Shown piece after piece: positions 11,583 to 23,344 of a stretch of 64,000 bases of DNA; within the stretch, counting starts at the first letter, position 1; every line of letters starts with the position of its first letter. Position numbers and translations under genes: made by a program. Where the stretch lies: NCBI GenBank assembly GCA_034401795.1, contig CM067372.1, positions 35,094,351-35,158,350 of the forward strand. Direction: 5' to 3'. This stretch comes from Chaetoderma sp. LZ-2023a. Its lineage: Eukaryota > Mollusca > Caudofoveata > Chaetodermatida > Chaetodermatidae. Under the pieces are notes generated by a model. It was given only the letters and a program-made list of their open reading frames with translations. It did no database searches and had not been told where the DNA came from.

Positions 11583-13112
11583 CGCAGTTGCTATCTCCAA
11601 AACTCTATGATTAAATAATTGATTATACGATTAAATCGATTATTTTCAAGACATCATAATCGATTATTTATTTATTATATATTTGAATTAGGCCATGTGA
11701 ATCATATTCAAGTATTTTATGTGGGAAACAGGGGGCGTGGCTTAATTCAAATATTGATGACATCTGACGTCATCACTCTCTCGACCAATTAGGATATATT
11801 CGCTAGCACGATTATTAAGTAGGAAACAGCCAATCTTCATGCATACCCAGCTATTCTCAGCAGCGTTATAAAACCTGCATATGTACTAATACCTGGATAT
11901 GGAGGCGCGGACCAAGTCAACCATGCACACGAGCGGAGGGGGGGGGGGGGGCAAGTTAATAAATATTTGCAGCTATAACAAAATCCTAGAGGTTGGATGC
12001 ACTCGCAGGTGAGCTTCCTGAAACTATTTTGGCTCAAATTGTGACATACATCTCTGGGTAACGTCTCATACAGTCAAATTATTTTCAAAATATTTGCCAG
12101 AACGTTTAACAAAATTGTAAAAATCAATTCGCGCAATCGGTTGAGGTATTACTACTTCATTATGGGACTGTAAATACGGTCATATGTACACACCTATCTA
12201 TAGATGTACTGGCGTTAGTGTGCCAAAATGTTTGGGGTGTAATTTATAGACGTCAATATGTACCCTTATCCGTCCTCTCAGCACCCCACCCTCCTTGATG
12301 CTTAGATAAATGGTAACTATACATAGGACAGAGTCAGCATAGAATGCCATGCTCAACGGGTTCCATAGACAAATGTTGACCACCCTGAGTATTCTGATTC
12401 ATTACGACAGCTCCCAGTCAAATTAGTTTCAAAATATTCAACATAATGTTTATTAAATAGTGAAAACATACAATTTGTACAGTTGTCGGCCTCTTCCAGG
12501 TTCATGATGACGTATTTCTCTCTCATTTATTATTGTGACGTCAGTCTCCATGTATTGTAATTGATTATGATATCATAGTGGATGCGTGTGCATGCGTGCA
12601 TGTATGTGCACATACTGCCGGGTGTAGGTCAGGGACATGGGTAAAACGTTGTTGTCGGGGCTTTGAGAGACATATACATGACAGATGCTCCAAACAAAAT
12701 ATTTTCAAAATTTTTAGCAGAGGGTGTTTGATTACAAAATGGGCGTGTGGCACCCATAGGATTTAGGGAATATCTTAAAGATTGACTTCTCTCGAGTACA
12801 AAGCAGTTAGCAAGCCTTTGTAGAAAGTCGGTTTGAGGGTTTGAATGTTAAGTGATTAAGTGTTATAGCCAATATGTTGCACTGAAGCGTGTATAAGCTT
12901 ATGGATGTAGACATTAACTCAGAAACATATCCCAGAATCCTGGTTGACATCGAGAATGTCATCAAGGAAGATAACTCCTGATGCATTACCACTTGTCTTT
13001 GAGAGGGTCAGCAAAGCGTGTAACTCTTGCAAAATTTCATCAAAGCAGAAATCTGTGACAATCATTTTAAAACTCATCTGAGCGGAGTTGATAACTATGT
13101 CTTTGATAGCGT
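11580..13112. mobile_element. Non-coding DNA with solo MITE-B arms
   Basis: Holds a repeat-G fragment (11685-11800), a G-run at 11937-11951 and single MITE-B arms at about 12068-12098 and 12415-12448. A further arm at 13113-13145 abuts the right end. No gene was recognised; the short ORFs at 12565-12992 overlap on both strands and lack protein character. Confidence 0.55.
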
Positions 13113-13189
13113 GTCAGTCAAATTAGTTTCAAAATATACAACGGAATATTTATTAAAGAGTAAATGCGCACAATACGTATAAAGCTGCG

Positions 13190-13672
13190 TCTACCTGGCA
13201 TGCGGAATGCGGAAAGTGGGTTGTGGAAATGGAACGCGGAATATATTTCAGATTGCTCTTTACTATTTTTCTTCATCCATTTACCTGCACGCGGAAAGCA
13301 GTTTTCAGAACGTGGAACGGCAGGATGCGGAAAAACTGATTGCTCGGTGTAGCGATTTTTCCAGACGGAAAAGATTCCATTACAGGCTAGAGCGCATGTA
13401 ATCAGTATCCACCCATTTTGGATCTGCATCTCTCACCTCCATACATAAACATTTTGTAATGATCTCAGTGGAAAGCTAGATATCAAAGCGTAAAAAATGT
13501 GTTGTCGCTATCGAAAGAAATTTGATAGAAATATCACAATATCGCCAATAAAAATGCAATAAAATAACGCAATGATACCGCGTGCAGGTAAAACGTACAC
13601 GCAATATTTTACATGCATTCCACATACTCGCTTTCCGTTCCGCATTCCGCACCCCACGTGCCAGGTAAACAC
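13190..13672. mobile_element. Non-autonomous DNA transposon with imperfect TIRs
   Basis: The left end (TACCTGGCATGCGGAATGCGG) is the imperfect complement of the right end (CATTCCGCACCCCACGTGCCAGGTA). The interior carries many GCGGAA/TTCCGC motifs and no transposase. Subterminal GCGGAA repeats would suit a hAT-like transposase, but the target duplication is not clear, so the superfamily is open. Confidence 0.6.
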
Positions 13673-15100
13673 AGGTTAATGTTCCTTCAACCCTAGCCTC
13701 TTCCATGAGCTAAGTATCGACAGGCTTTGGATACCTGTACAACCTCAATCAGCAAGTCAAGGTATAGCATCGAAGATGATTTGTATTTATTTTACATGTC
13801 TTAATTTACTAGCATGCGCAAAGTAGTCAATGTTTTAGCGTGCGACACGTCAGCTAGATATTGCTGACGGCTTACACATCAGCAATAACAATACTCTTAA
13901 CAAACTCTACATTATCATTATCCATTATCATCCCTATTATCATATTCAGCATTATCACCATCACCATCATTCACATCAGGCTGTCGAGGCTAAATTGATG
14001 CTTACAGACACTTGATCAAACACTCTCACACTCGCCTTTTTTTATAGAAAATATGAGAAGATTGAGTCAATGAGTACGCATCCAAGGACGATCAAATATT
14101 TAATTTTTCTGACAAATAATTTTAATGAGGTTAGCGCCCTGGAATCATCTTGCATATAGCACTTTGTAATTGAAATATGTGCGTACTCGCAAGTTATGGA
14201 GAATATTTCAGGATAAGATGCCGAATAGCTGAGACTTGGCTATGTTTACTTTCTCCTACATCTTTGTACTCAAACCCGTTTAAGTTCTCGACTAGATTCA
14301 ACATTAGTCAAAGAGCACTGGGTTGGCCAGGTGTTCTGTATGGTCTGACATAATCCTCTTAATTTTGACTGCAAACTGGAAACTTATTTAATATTCACAA
14401 ATCCCTTGATGTTGACTTCAAGGATGTCCAGCAATTAGACCACTGTTTATAGTTTTGAATTTAATCAATATTGCTGGAGTTGCAATGTTCAGCTCATCAG
14501 ATTCGAAACCTCCACCATGTAATAGCTTATCCCTGTAAAATAGTTAACAACATTTGAGGCTGCTTATAGTGCTTTCCCTAGTAAATAATAACTCTCGGAC
14601 ATAATCTGAAATGTCTACATCATAGTGTGCTAATAAAACGTCGCATTCGTGCATCACTACTAGAAATGACCAAGATTCATCTGGTTCCTAAATACATGTC
14701 TTGTAGCTCCACAGGTGACATTACATAACACTGCTCTATCACAGTTACATTCTTCTGTTCTTCTGTGAGATATGTTATAAGGGCGCAGACAGTGTTTATC
14801 TTCAAGCTTTTCTTCATTATGCTCTATAGCTAACCAGAACTTTTTCTGACATAATTTGCTTGATAGATTCAAGTTCAATCAAACCTCACCAAAAAGGTTG
14901 TGACAAAGCTTTAACCTTTTAAAAAATAATCTTATCGACAACTGTCCTGCATTATCGGACGATGTCCAAATTATTAATCGCATCAGATATTCCCCAGAGA
15001 AAATTGTCAAATTAGACTTTCTCGCTTAATAAATTCCCATAGCATTTCGTCTATAGCCATTCATAAGAGTAAATTCTGACATAGTTTATCTGCGTGTAAA
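13673..15100. other. Non-coding DNA, one doubtful ORF
   Basis: AT-rich sequence with CATCATTATCA-type simple repeats at about 13912-13975. A minus-strand ORF at 14660-14878 (72 codons, cysteine-containing) lies just upstream of the virus-like relic and might belong to it. I see no recognisable motif and do not call it. Confidence 0.45.
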
Positions 15101-15565
15101 ATGTTTCACCATTTTAAACATCCATGCAACATCCTGTCTGGACCAACCCAACATAACCTGATACAAAATCTAAACATTGGCGCTAAAATTAATTTACTAA
15201 ATAGCGCGCTGAGGATCCGTTCACCGGTGAATCTAGATGACGAGATGCAAAGGATTTATTCATGTGGGGATTTGCAGGCTAGATTCGACCGTGACTTAAG
15301 CCTCAGCCTCAACCTACACACTGAGTACCACACACTGCTTACAGCCACTGTCAACGTAAACATAATCCAAACCTCTGCTGAGAGAATTGTTAACTCATTA
15401 AATGGGATTCAGCACGCTAGGGACGATGACTTGTTTGAGTTTTTAAGAGCAAGCCCGGAGTTTTCAGTCGATATTGCTAACCAAGTGACCATAAATGGAG
15501 AGTTCTACCCTGATAGTAATCTTCTAGATTTGGTGACTGCCAACATAAGGTCAAGATGTCCGTGA
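15101..15565 (+). CDS. Unknown protein of the virus-like relic
   Basis: An ATG-initiated ORF of 154 codons, uninterrupted, in a region where every neighbour is broken. The product is soluble-looking, without signal peptide, membrane segment or cysteine pattern. It has regular hydrophobic spacing and an acidic-polar middle (HARDDDLFEFLRASPEF near residues 107-123). It stands directly upstream of the hydrophobic and integrase remnants on the same strand, which suggests it is one of the element's accessory or structural genes. I recognise no family. Its survival may be chance or may mean later damage hit this segment less; codon-substitution tests would be needed to tell. Confidence 0.5.
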   Translation: MFHHFKHPCNILSGPTQHNLIQNLNIGAKINLLNSALRIRSPVNLDDEMQRIYSCGDLQARFDRDLSLSLNLHTEYHTLLTATVNVNIIQTSAERIVNSLNGIQHARDDDLFEFLRASPEFSVDIANQVTINGEFYPDSNLLDLVTANIRSRCP

Positions 15566-15591
15566 CATGGTCCTAATCCTATTATAAGTTT

Positions 15592-15965
15592 ATGGTCGGG
15601 TGCACCTTTTCTAAACTTCTATACCATGTTAATATACTGAGACACCTTGTAGGTTCCGATGCAGCATGGAGCCAAATACTGAACACTTCACCCAGTTTCG
15701 ACAGAGCAACACATACCCTCATGGAAGCGTTAGTGCTGGCAGCAGCAGCAGCAGCAGCAGCAGAGGAATCAGTTACAGATTACGTTCAGCAACCCTTGAA
15801 ACCCATTGCCCAATCTTGGTTACAATATGGCTGTGTGAAAAAAGTAAATTGAGCACCATAGATGTCAGACTCAAAATAGATATTATAATGCTCAGCATCC
15901 TGCTGCTTTTGGAGGCGTCGATAAGCTCCATCACAGCTTCAACAGCAGCATATCGCAAAAACTTG
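15592..15965 (+). pseudogene. Hydrophobic/alanine-rich remnant
   Basis: Two overlapping frames (15592-15852 and 15840-15980) carry protein-like pieces. One has an alanine run from a (GCA)n microsatellite at about 15738-15762; the other a hydrophobic stretch (MLSILLLLEASISSI) near 15886-15930. The frame change between them suggests a single small gene split by an indel. Function unknown. It lies between the 154-aa ORF and the integrase remnant. Confidence 0.35.
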
Positions 15966-15984
15966 TTTGAGAATGGTTAGCAAG

Positions 15985-16790
15985 TCAACCAAATTATTCC
16001 TTACACAAACCTAAATGGGTGAAGTTTGCCAGAGACCATATCAGGCTCACAGCATAGATGAATTATCCCAGTTGAATCTTAGTGACATGTTGATGTTAGT
16101 AAAAAAAAACCCTACAATACACGTTATCTATTGTAGGTTAGATGGTTTATCAAAATCTTTATGGGTTCTACCTTTAATGAATAAAATGGCCAAGCCTGTT
16201 TCAGAATCACTAGAAAATTTCTGAATATCACAGATAGAAATCCTGAATATTTTCAAAATGACAATGGTGGGGAGTTTGTAAACGCATCAGTGATGTAAAT
16301 ATGAAATTCTAGAAATACCCATTTTATACATCTCATAACGAGTCTCATGCAACAATAGATGAACGAGTTCAGAGAACAACAAAGAGCAAAATATAGAGAT
16401 ACATGACATACAAGAAGAAGAAGATATATACCCATGCTACCGAAGTTGGTGCACGCTTACAATTGTTCTATACACAGCAGCACAAAAATGAGGAAAATCG
16501 ATGTAGAGTTATTGGCTTCGCGCAATCTCAGGCCCAGGTTGCAGTGCCCCATTGTAAAGTGTGGTGAGTTAGTGGTAGGTGATCAAGTCCATGTAGCAGA
16601 GATAAAGGAACCATTTACAAAAGCTTATAGACCTTTAAAGAGTGAAAAAATCTTTATGATTAGCACCAATTTTCCTCATAGGTCAGGAGTAAATAGACTA
16701 TAAACTAAAGGATTATAATGACGAACCTATAATTGGTACGTGTTACTCCGAAGAATTGCAGAAAACCTCTTTAAAAGACAAACAGTAATA
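15985..16790 (+). pseudogene. Retroviral-type integrase remnant (Polinton class)
   Basis: Successive pieces match the order of a Polinton/retroviral integrase (DDE catalytic core plus chromo-like C-terminal region). At 16058-16224 a block with the family-typical LDGLSKSLWVLPLMNKMA carries the first-strand region. At about 16249-16290 FQNDNGGEFVNA holds the second catalytic Asp, and DERVQRT near 16345-16380 holds the Glu. At 16434-16490 LPKLVHAYNCSIHSSTK is the post-core helix region. At about 16610-16780 FTKAYRPLKSEKIF starts the C-terminal region. At least three frameshifts and several stops separate them. The enzyme would have joined the element's DNA ends to the host chromosome; this copy cannot. 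It is diverged from the integrase at 58-59 kb, so the two elements are different lineages. Confidence 0.8.
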
Positions 16791-16894
16791 CACGTGAGTG
16801 TTCAGTCAAGTGGAGGGTTTACCATAAAATGTTTACCTCTTGGGATATGGAAGCAAATCTCTAGAGAATTGAGATCCGGATCACCGCTGCGATT

Positions 16895-17350
16895 AACATG
16901 TCTACTTCTAGCGATGAAATTAGTCGAGAAGACAATCATTGGTTAGTTTACAGTGGTATGGCTCCCCGAGATGGAATTATGTAATTGGCTCAGGTTATAA
17001 TAATCTACGTTATAGTCATCACATGTTTAATAAATCGGAATCCACAGAATGGAGATAGAAGTGTATGGATTGCCTTAGCCTCGGCTTGGTTAGGTTTAAT
17101 ATTACCAGCACTGAGTAAACCGCTTAGGGTACCATATTCACTGGTTTGATTTTACACACTAGCCTAATATCTATTACTTGGAAAATCGTGGAGCAGTTTT
17201 CCATAACTCTTCCGAGCAACAGTAGTGGAGCCTACTATCCTGATAATAAGATATCAGAGTTCAGAATTCATCTTCAAACCTGCTGCCATTTAACGGAGAG
17301 TGGGAGGTGTTGTTATCTTCTGTATTATATCAGAGAGGTTGGCTCACTAT
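16895..17350 (+). pseudogene. Small membrane-protein remnant
   Basis: From an ATG at 16895 a short frame runs to a stop, then continues with strongly hydrophobic sequence: VIIIYVIVITCLI near 17000-17040 and WIALASAWLGLILPALS near 17070-17120. The pattern, a short polar N-terminus followed by two membrane segments, fits one of the small membrane proteins these elements often carry. I cannot name it. Stops interrupt every frame. The ORF at 17146-17352 lies on the same stretch and may hold its C-terminal end. Confidence 0.35.
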
Positions 17351-17489
17351 AACCATAGTGTTTAATATATCGCTAGAAACTTAGGAAGATGTAAGCGTGA
17401 AAAGAGAGAAAAAAAAGAAAGAAAGGTAAGTTCCTGCTTGAGAGAATTGAATCCATCTACAACTTTTATACATGGCTCAGAAACCAAGC

Positions 17490-17830
17490 ATTAGCTGGAT
17501 CGAAGGATATGCATGCATTAGCCAGAGCGAAGGATGCAAATGTTGAGAGGGCCATGAAGCCCTTCATTTATTCACAATCTATAAAAATTCTCTAAATACA
17601 CTGTAAATAATAGGATAGACTATATAAATAGCCAGATATCAACTTATAAGTGCTTTAGGGGAGGTGGGTGGCTGGGTGGTGTAGACATAGCTATCGATGT
17701 TCTAGTAGGCACAAATTTAAAGGCCGCTGTTAAATTTAGAACTTTAGGAACTGGAAAACTGCTGATACCGCAGGCCATGGCGTTAGTGCTGAGTCACATT
17801 AATGATGTTAAACCCCATCCAGCAGGAATT
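17490..17830 (+). pseudogene. Unknown remnant upstream of capsid gene
   Basis: One frame reads through about 17650-17830 with protein-like sequence (AIDVLVGTNLKAAVKFRTLG) preceded by a glycine-rich stretch and, further up, an alanine/lysine-rich piece near 17505-17560. It sits just before the capsid-type remnant. Length and function cannot be judged because of stops. It may be a separate small gene or the 5' part of the next one. Confidence 0.3.
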
Positions 17831-19180
17831 GCCAAAAACCTTAGGAAACCCATGGTATCGATTAGTCATGAAAGTATGTGCACAGCGAACAGAAAATGCA
17901 GAAGCTGACAAAAAACAAAGCCTATAGACATATTCATTTAAACAACCAGATTAACAGAATATGATGCCTGGCACTGTGCACAAACTGAGTTGGATATCTT
18001 TACCATAAAGCCAGTAATGGCTCATTGCAAAGTTATTAGCCAATTACCAGCGTGTCCAATGTAGGGACCTATAGAATTTTTTATGTCAGGATGTGAGATG
18101 AATACATAGATTTGTAAATAGGTTGGGCATTGATCTCCTGCCGGCTAGCGACGTGACACACATTAACTTATAGATAGCTTCTATATTCTCACAAGCCAAT
18201 GTATTTCTAAGCAGTAAATGGGTATCCGGCACTAATAACAACTACCCTTATAGGGCTTACTTGCTTTTTGTCTCTATAATTATTCCAAAAACAATAGGGA
18301 CTCTCAGTTAACGTCATCATTGATACAACTGGGTGAATGGAAAGTATGGTGCAGATGCTGCGGGTAATCATGGTTACAATAGTAGAAAAGCAAAGATTTC
18401 TTTGAATTCCCAGTGGAAATGATAGACAGATTTCATTCATACATTTTTCTTCAGGAAAAGTATCTGCTAAATGATGTTGCGCTAAAGTTGCCTTTAATCT
18501 GATCAGAGAGCGTGCAGCACTCTACAGAGTGCAGATTCGTGATGCTAGTCTAAATCTGCGAAAAAGTAACTTATATCGGAAGTGCTCAATGCACACAGCA
18601 CAGCGCTACTAAAGACCAAGATATCCTATTAAGCACATAATTGTAAAGTCTTTTACTATTCCTGCATGTACTAATAGCATAAACTGTGTTAATATTTTTC
18701 TCTGGGATTCACCGATGCATGTAGTATTCTGCACAGTGAGTAATCAACCCTATAACAGCAGTTGTGATACGAACCTGTCCAATTTTCAGCACTGCAAGAT
18801 TAATCATATCACATGTTATCTGAATGGTGAACAAGTGTTGGGAGAGGCCCTTACTACGAATTTTACAGATGCCAACTTTAACTTTACCGAGTCATTCTTA
18901 ACCCTGTTTAATGGCACTGGTATTCTATTCGACAATAAATGTGTAGGAATAAGTCTAGACGAATTTAAGTCAGCATTTATGTTCTTTACATTTGACTTTA
19001 CCCTCGGTTTGGCTACCAATGATCACATATAACTGACAAAGCAGGATAGTCTGAATTTACAGCTTCACTCTCAGAACTGTCTACCGAATACCATAAACAT
19101 TATCTGTTACCCAGGGTTTACGAATATTATAAGCATAGACAGCGATCACAACATTACCGCAGACTACTGAAAGTGTAAAC
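17831..19180 (+). pseudogene. Capsid-type protein remnant (F54H12.2-like)
   Basis: Pieces in order match a protein family widespread in animal Polinton/adintovirus-like elements and often labelled F54H12.2-like, which I take to be the capsid (jelly-roll) protein. Evidence: PIEFFMSG near 18071, the region 18122-18470 in mixed frames, then an intact stretch 18600-19030 (IVKSFTIPACTNSIN; ITCYLNGEQVLGEALTTNFT; FTFDFTLGLATNDHI) and a tail to about 19170 (LPNTINIICYPGF). The family is usually about 400-470 residues and this remnant spans about 440 codons. Several frameshifts and stops disrupt the first half. The role as capsid is family knowledge and inference; the match is by memory of the pattern, not by search. 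Confidence 0.7.
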
Positions 19181-21500
19181 CATGCTAACCACGGTACACA
19201 TTGAAACTATTATTAATGGAGGTGCTCAGTTACCTAGATAATTTCTACAGATTTTTGCTAGAGACGTAATCCCTAAGGATCAGGAGACCCATATAAATCA
19301 TAGGGTGAGGGGGAAATATATGTCACCAATTCTTAAAACATTGCAACAGAGATCTTCCCCGAACCCTATGATATGTACAATGTAATGATATCCTTGTAAA
19401 TGCCTTTCTATACGTTTTTTGAAATACATTTGATCAATAATAAATAAAAATATAGAAAAGGCTGCATCTCTCACTCTGTAATACATAATATACCCGATTT
19501 ACTTGCTGGGAGTATGAAGCAAGTGAGGAAACAATATCACAAACTTAGGTTATGAGAACCCTATGCGAGTCACCCCGATATTAGAGCCTCTTATAGCGCA
19601 TGCAAAGATTGATGCCCAATCGTTTCCTACCACAATTCGCACTTCCCAATAACATAGTTAGTAAATCTGATATCTGAATAACTGAATAACCAGATTAAGA
19701 ATAAAAAGATTCTTATTGTTAATACAGAGAATACACGATTACAGATTTAGAGTTATAGTCACTCCAGCAAGTCATCACAGTTCTGGGGACCCTTTATAGG
19801 AGCCCCAGTGTCGTTGAGAATATTAAATAAGCTTTGCCTCAACATCATATGATTATGTCAAACTCTCAACAAATCAGTACAGCCACTCATCTCTGCGCTC
19901 TTCTACTAATGTCTAGTCTAGCTGGCAGGAGCGTTGAGAACTCAATAGAGGTTGAGCATGAAACTGCTCAGAGGGCTTGCGGGCTATCTGATTTGGACTC
20001 AAGTAAAGCCAATCTTTTGAAATATTACCTGAATCCTATGAGAACCATTTTGTAATCAAACACACTCTACTGAATATCTTGAAACCATTTTGCCTTGGAC
20101 ATCTGTCTTGTATATCTCTCTCGATGATGTCATAATCAATTGCTTCACATTCAGACTGACGTCACAATCATAAATGAGAGAGAAATGTCGTCAAGAACTA
20201 GCCATGCGTTCCATAGGACGTGCAAAACATAGTTTCGACAGGTCTACTCTGTAGAGCACTCTGAAACAAAACGATTCTATATATGGAGCGATAAGCTTAT
20301 GATTTAATATATGCCTCTGTGATGTATGACATTGTTTCGCGTGCAAAATTTTACGTCACAGATTGAAAACATTTTTTGTTTTACGCGAGTCACCTCCAAA
20401 CATGTTTTGTGAAATAGCAGAGTGCTCTAACAAAACGTATCGTTCCATAGGAGAAAAATGTTACCTGCAGGGGCATTTTAGCAGAACGTTTTGTTGTTTT
20501 TCCTATGGAATGCAAGGCTGGAATAGAACGACAATTGTACAAATTGTGTGTTTTGACTGTTTAATACACATTCTGTTGACTATTTTGAAACTAATTCATA
20601 GTTTCGCATATCTGGAAATTTTTAGATCAGCCGCCATTAAAGTGGGGGCAAACTTACTACATGATAAATAGGAAATTAGCCCCTCCATAAATGGCGTTGA
20701 TCCCATGGTATTATGGGAAATTTGATTGAGATGACGTCATCGCGATTCTATGAATTTGACTTAAGAGTTGCCGTATTGAATTAGGCTGGTACCCGACTCC
20801 TCATTCACTTGCTGGTGATTATATGGCTCATGATATGAGTCATCGTCCTATTACACTGTCTCGCCCTTCCACTAACGCTCTCGTATCGAGTCCCATGCGT
20901 GCACACTTTTGATGTCTGCACTAAGGTCGCGAAACTTCATAAATGAGGTCAGTCAACTACCGCCTAATAAAATTGCTCGGTTATTATCATCCTACTAATA
21001 TACTGTCAATCACATAGATTGACAATCGTGTCTCGCAAGTTCTCCATAGATATTGGCACGAGGCTACGGCTTTATTTTTAAATTTATTCCGACATTGAAG
21101 TAGGCAGATTACGGCCTCGAACAGCGAAGCGATGTGAGCGGGCGTATGCTAGTACGATGGATATGAGTGTGATTATGAGCAATTGGAGTCAGGTACTAGC
21201 TTAGAAATGAATCAGAATACCGGGTTTGGGCCGAGATTTGTCTATGTGGATGACGGATGCGAGTGAATATTGACCTACATAAATAAGCCCCAAACAGTTT
21301 GCCAGTTTTTTGCTTAGCCCTGGTCGGTTTGAACTTCAGAGAATATGCATTCGAGCCCACACTTACACGCGCTGGCGACCACACACGCATCCGCAACTAA
21401 CCCAGTACATCCTTACGTAGTTGTGTACGTACGTACGACTTGGCGCAGGTCAGGTCATGAAGTAAGAATATCTAAACAGGTTGCGCGAATTGAGTGTTTT
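19181..21500. other. Non-coding DNA with old short repeats
   Basis: Apart from the doubtful ORF above, no gene was seen. A direct repeat around GAGYRCTCTRAAACAAAACG occurs near 20255 and 20420. A MITE-B solo arm lies at 20572-20600 and a second at 21515-21545. CATCGTCCTATT...CCCTTCCACTA near 20843-20875 reappears at 25196-25232, an unclassified dispersed repeat. Confidence 0.5.
19834..20055 (+). other. Short ORF near the relic, doubtful
   Basis: From the ATG at 19849 a 68-codon frame gives a protein with a hydrophobic N-terminal third (THLCALLLMSSLAG) that could be a signal peptide. It is followed by a polar segment. It could be a last small gene of the preceding virus-like relic or chance. 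No family recognised. Confidence 0.25.
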
Positions 21501-21804
21501 TTATGAAACGTTCTGGCGAGTATTTTGAAAATAATTTGACTGTTTGAGACGTTACCCGTAGATCTATGTCACAATTTGAGCCAAAACAGTTTCAGGAAGC
21601 TCACCTTGGAAGCGCATCCAATCTCTAGGATTTTGTTATAGCTGCAAATCCTATTGGCAGTGAGCTATAACATCATCAATATTTGAATGTTTCCGCCCCT
21701 AACACTTTCATGCATCGTTGACTACAGGTAAAAAACACCATATCTGAAGAGGTATGAAATGTTCCAAATGTGTTCGTCACAAACGCATAATTGATGACGG
21801 CTAA

Positions 21805-22045
21805 GCGTTGTTGTACGAATTGTATGCCCTTACTATTTAGTCTGTCGAATATTTTGAAACTAATTTGACTGGGCGATGCCATAGGCAACAGCACCACCCA
21901 GTCAAATTAGTTTCAAAATACTCAACAGCTTATCTGTATAGTTTTCTGGAAATTGATAGTTCAGGGATCGATCGATCCCAACACGAGCGACGCGTGGGTG
22001 GAGCTTAACTAGAGATGGGCGGGGCATAGCTAAAACTGGAAATGT
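21805..22045 (+). mobile_element. MITE-B, long composite copy
   Basis: Arms TCGAATATTTTGAAACTAATTTG and CAGTCAAATTAGTTTCAAAA flank a short core reading GGCAACAGCA, followed by GGGATCGATCGATCCCAAC and GGGCGGGGCATAGCTAAAA. Leading sequence GTTGTACGAATTGTA also matches the copy at 2872. Confidence 0.88.
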
Positions 22046-22485
22046 CCACTGTAGCCTACAGATCTAGTTTATTTTGCAACAAAAGCAACTTAAAATGCTC
22101 TTTAATTATGGATTCATTGCGACTGTATATCTAACGTGTCATGCAACGCTGTGTTAAATGTTTAGTTAATTTACGCTAGATGTCGTCTATACGCTATAAC
22201 GGACTAATCTAATCATTGAATGCGAGAAAATAATGCTCATCCACGCTCAAATAAATCGGCTAGGTCGTGAATTCTGATGTTTCTTCATAATGGCGAAGTG
22301 TCCTTATGGTGGCGAAGTCCCTCATGCTGGTGAAACTACCTAATTTTACACTCTATAGTGAAGACAAATGGGCCGTGGTTGTTTCAGACAGGTGGTTAAG
22401 TCGTGCTTTATTGACCACCCGGCACCTGTTATAATGAACTCTTATCTTTTGGCTACAAAAGCCAGGTGGCCTCTCGAACATTATT
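22046..22485. other. Non-coding, nothing recognised
   Basis: AT-rich sequence without protein-like frames. TGGCGAAGT is repeated near 22292 and 22311. Confidence 0.5.
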
Positions 22486-22487
22486 AA

Positions 22488-22690
22488 CCCATTGACCTTT
22501 ACAGGCCAAAAAGGACAAATTCTTTATGACGTACGAGATATTCTATGGAATATTTTAAAACTAATTTTAATATGTTGCTGCATACGGTTCAACCGGTTCT
22601 AGTTGAATTAGTTTTAACATATTCAATAGCTTTCTTGTTTATTTGCCTTGAAATCGAGAGACTGCCATTACAAGCGTTAAGGAGAACAGG
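22488..22690. mobile_element. MITE-B variant with palindromic centre
   Basis: Diverged arms GAATATTTTAAAACTAATTT and AATTAGTTTTAACATATTCAA surround a centre containing the short palindrome CGGTTCAACCGG (about 22588-22599). Flanking TTAACCCATTGACC at 22486 resembles the TTAA-type end seen in the copy at 43622. Confidence 0.65.
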
Positions 22691-23344
22691 ACTGGGTTAC
22701 TATTTAATGCATACATGATATATATAGAACAAGTTACTAAGTCGCCTACTTGAACTGGGTTACCATTTAAAGCATATGCCTATGCCCTGTTCCTAATGTA
22801 CAAACCTCGATATCTACGGGATTCATAACCACTTAGGCCTATATAGGCCATTATTATAAATAACACAAATGTCATGATAATAAGTGTTCGGCGACTGAAA
22901 TGAGTGAAAACATTTTACGATTGCATTAATTTTCCTCAGCCTTCTCCATCATGGCTGTTCTTTTGCGAGCATCCTAAGCTCATGTACGTTACTTCTTTCT
23001 TTTATGGTTTTAGATTTTTAGGTCTGATAGCAATACACTGCGCGCTAGGGCGAATTGTTCGTGCCTTAGGGCCTATACGTCTTGGTATCCAGAACTGAAA
23101 CATATTCCTTCTGAGCGTGTTCTCTGGCGTTCTAAGAACACGTCCATTCATTGACCATCGCTGTTGCGCTATCCTCACGGACAGTGGAACTGTGTCTCGG
23201 GCCTCCAGATTTGCAGTGTTTAGTTCGAGATTACAGTAGAGCTCACAAAAATTAGAATTTTTCAAGCCAAACCAGAGGCCCATGAGCTTCGACTATAAAT
23301 AGAACGAGAATTGTAACAAGAACACAGGTCACGTCTCTTTACGT
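22691..23344. other. Non-coding; possible degraded LINE piece
   Basis: On the minus strand 23283-23100 a frame includes IAQQRWSMNGRVLRTPENT, which resembles the C-terminal region of some non-LTR retrotransposons where a line of the type RRWFGHVLRMP is conserved. Too short to classify. The rest is unremarkable. Confidence 0.35.

Larger units (their letters stand above)
15101..19180 (+). mobile_element. Old Polinton/adintovirus-like relic
   Basis: A run of plus-strand coding remnants: unknown 154-aa ORF, hydrophobic remnant, retroviral-type integrase, membrane-protein remnant, basic or glycine-rich remnant and a capsid-type gene. Integrase plus capsid-type protein is the signature of the Polinton/Maverick and adintovirus group of animal elements. 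All genes but the first are riddled with stops and frameshifts. Base composition matches the AT-rich flanks, unlike the element at 51-63 kb, so this insertion is old. No polymerase, ATPase or terminal inverted repeats were found, so the boundaries are those of the recognisable coding sequence. Confidence 0.75.

Noticed and set aside
17831-19180. Host gene of nematode F54H12.2 type
   Set aside because: Linked to a Polinton-type integrase remnant and full of stops, so an element gene rather than a host gene.
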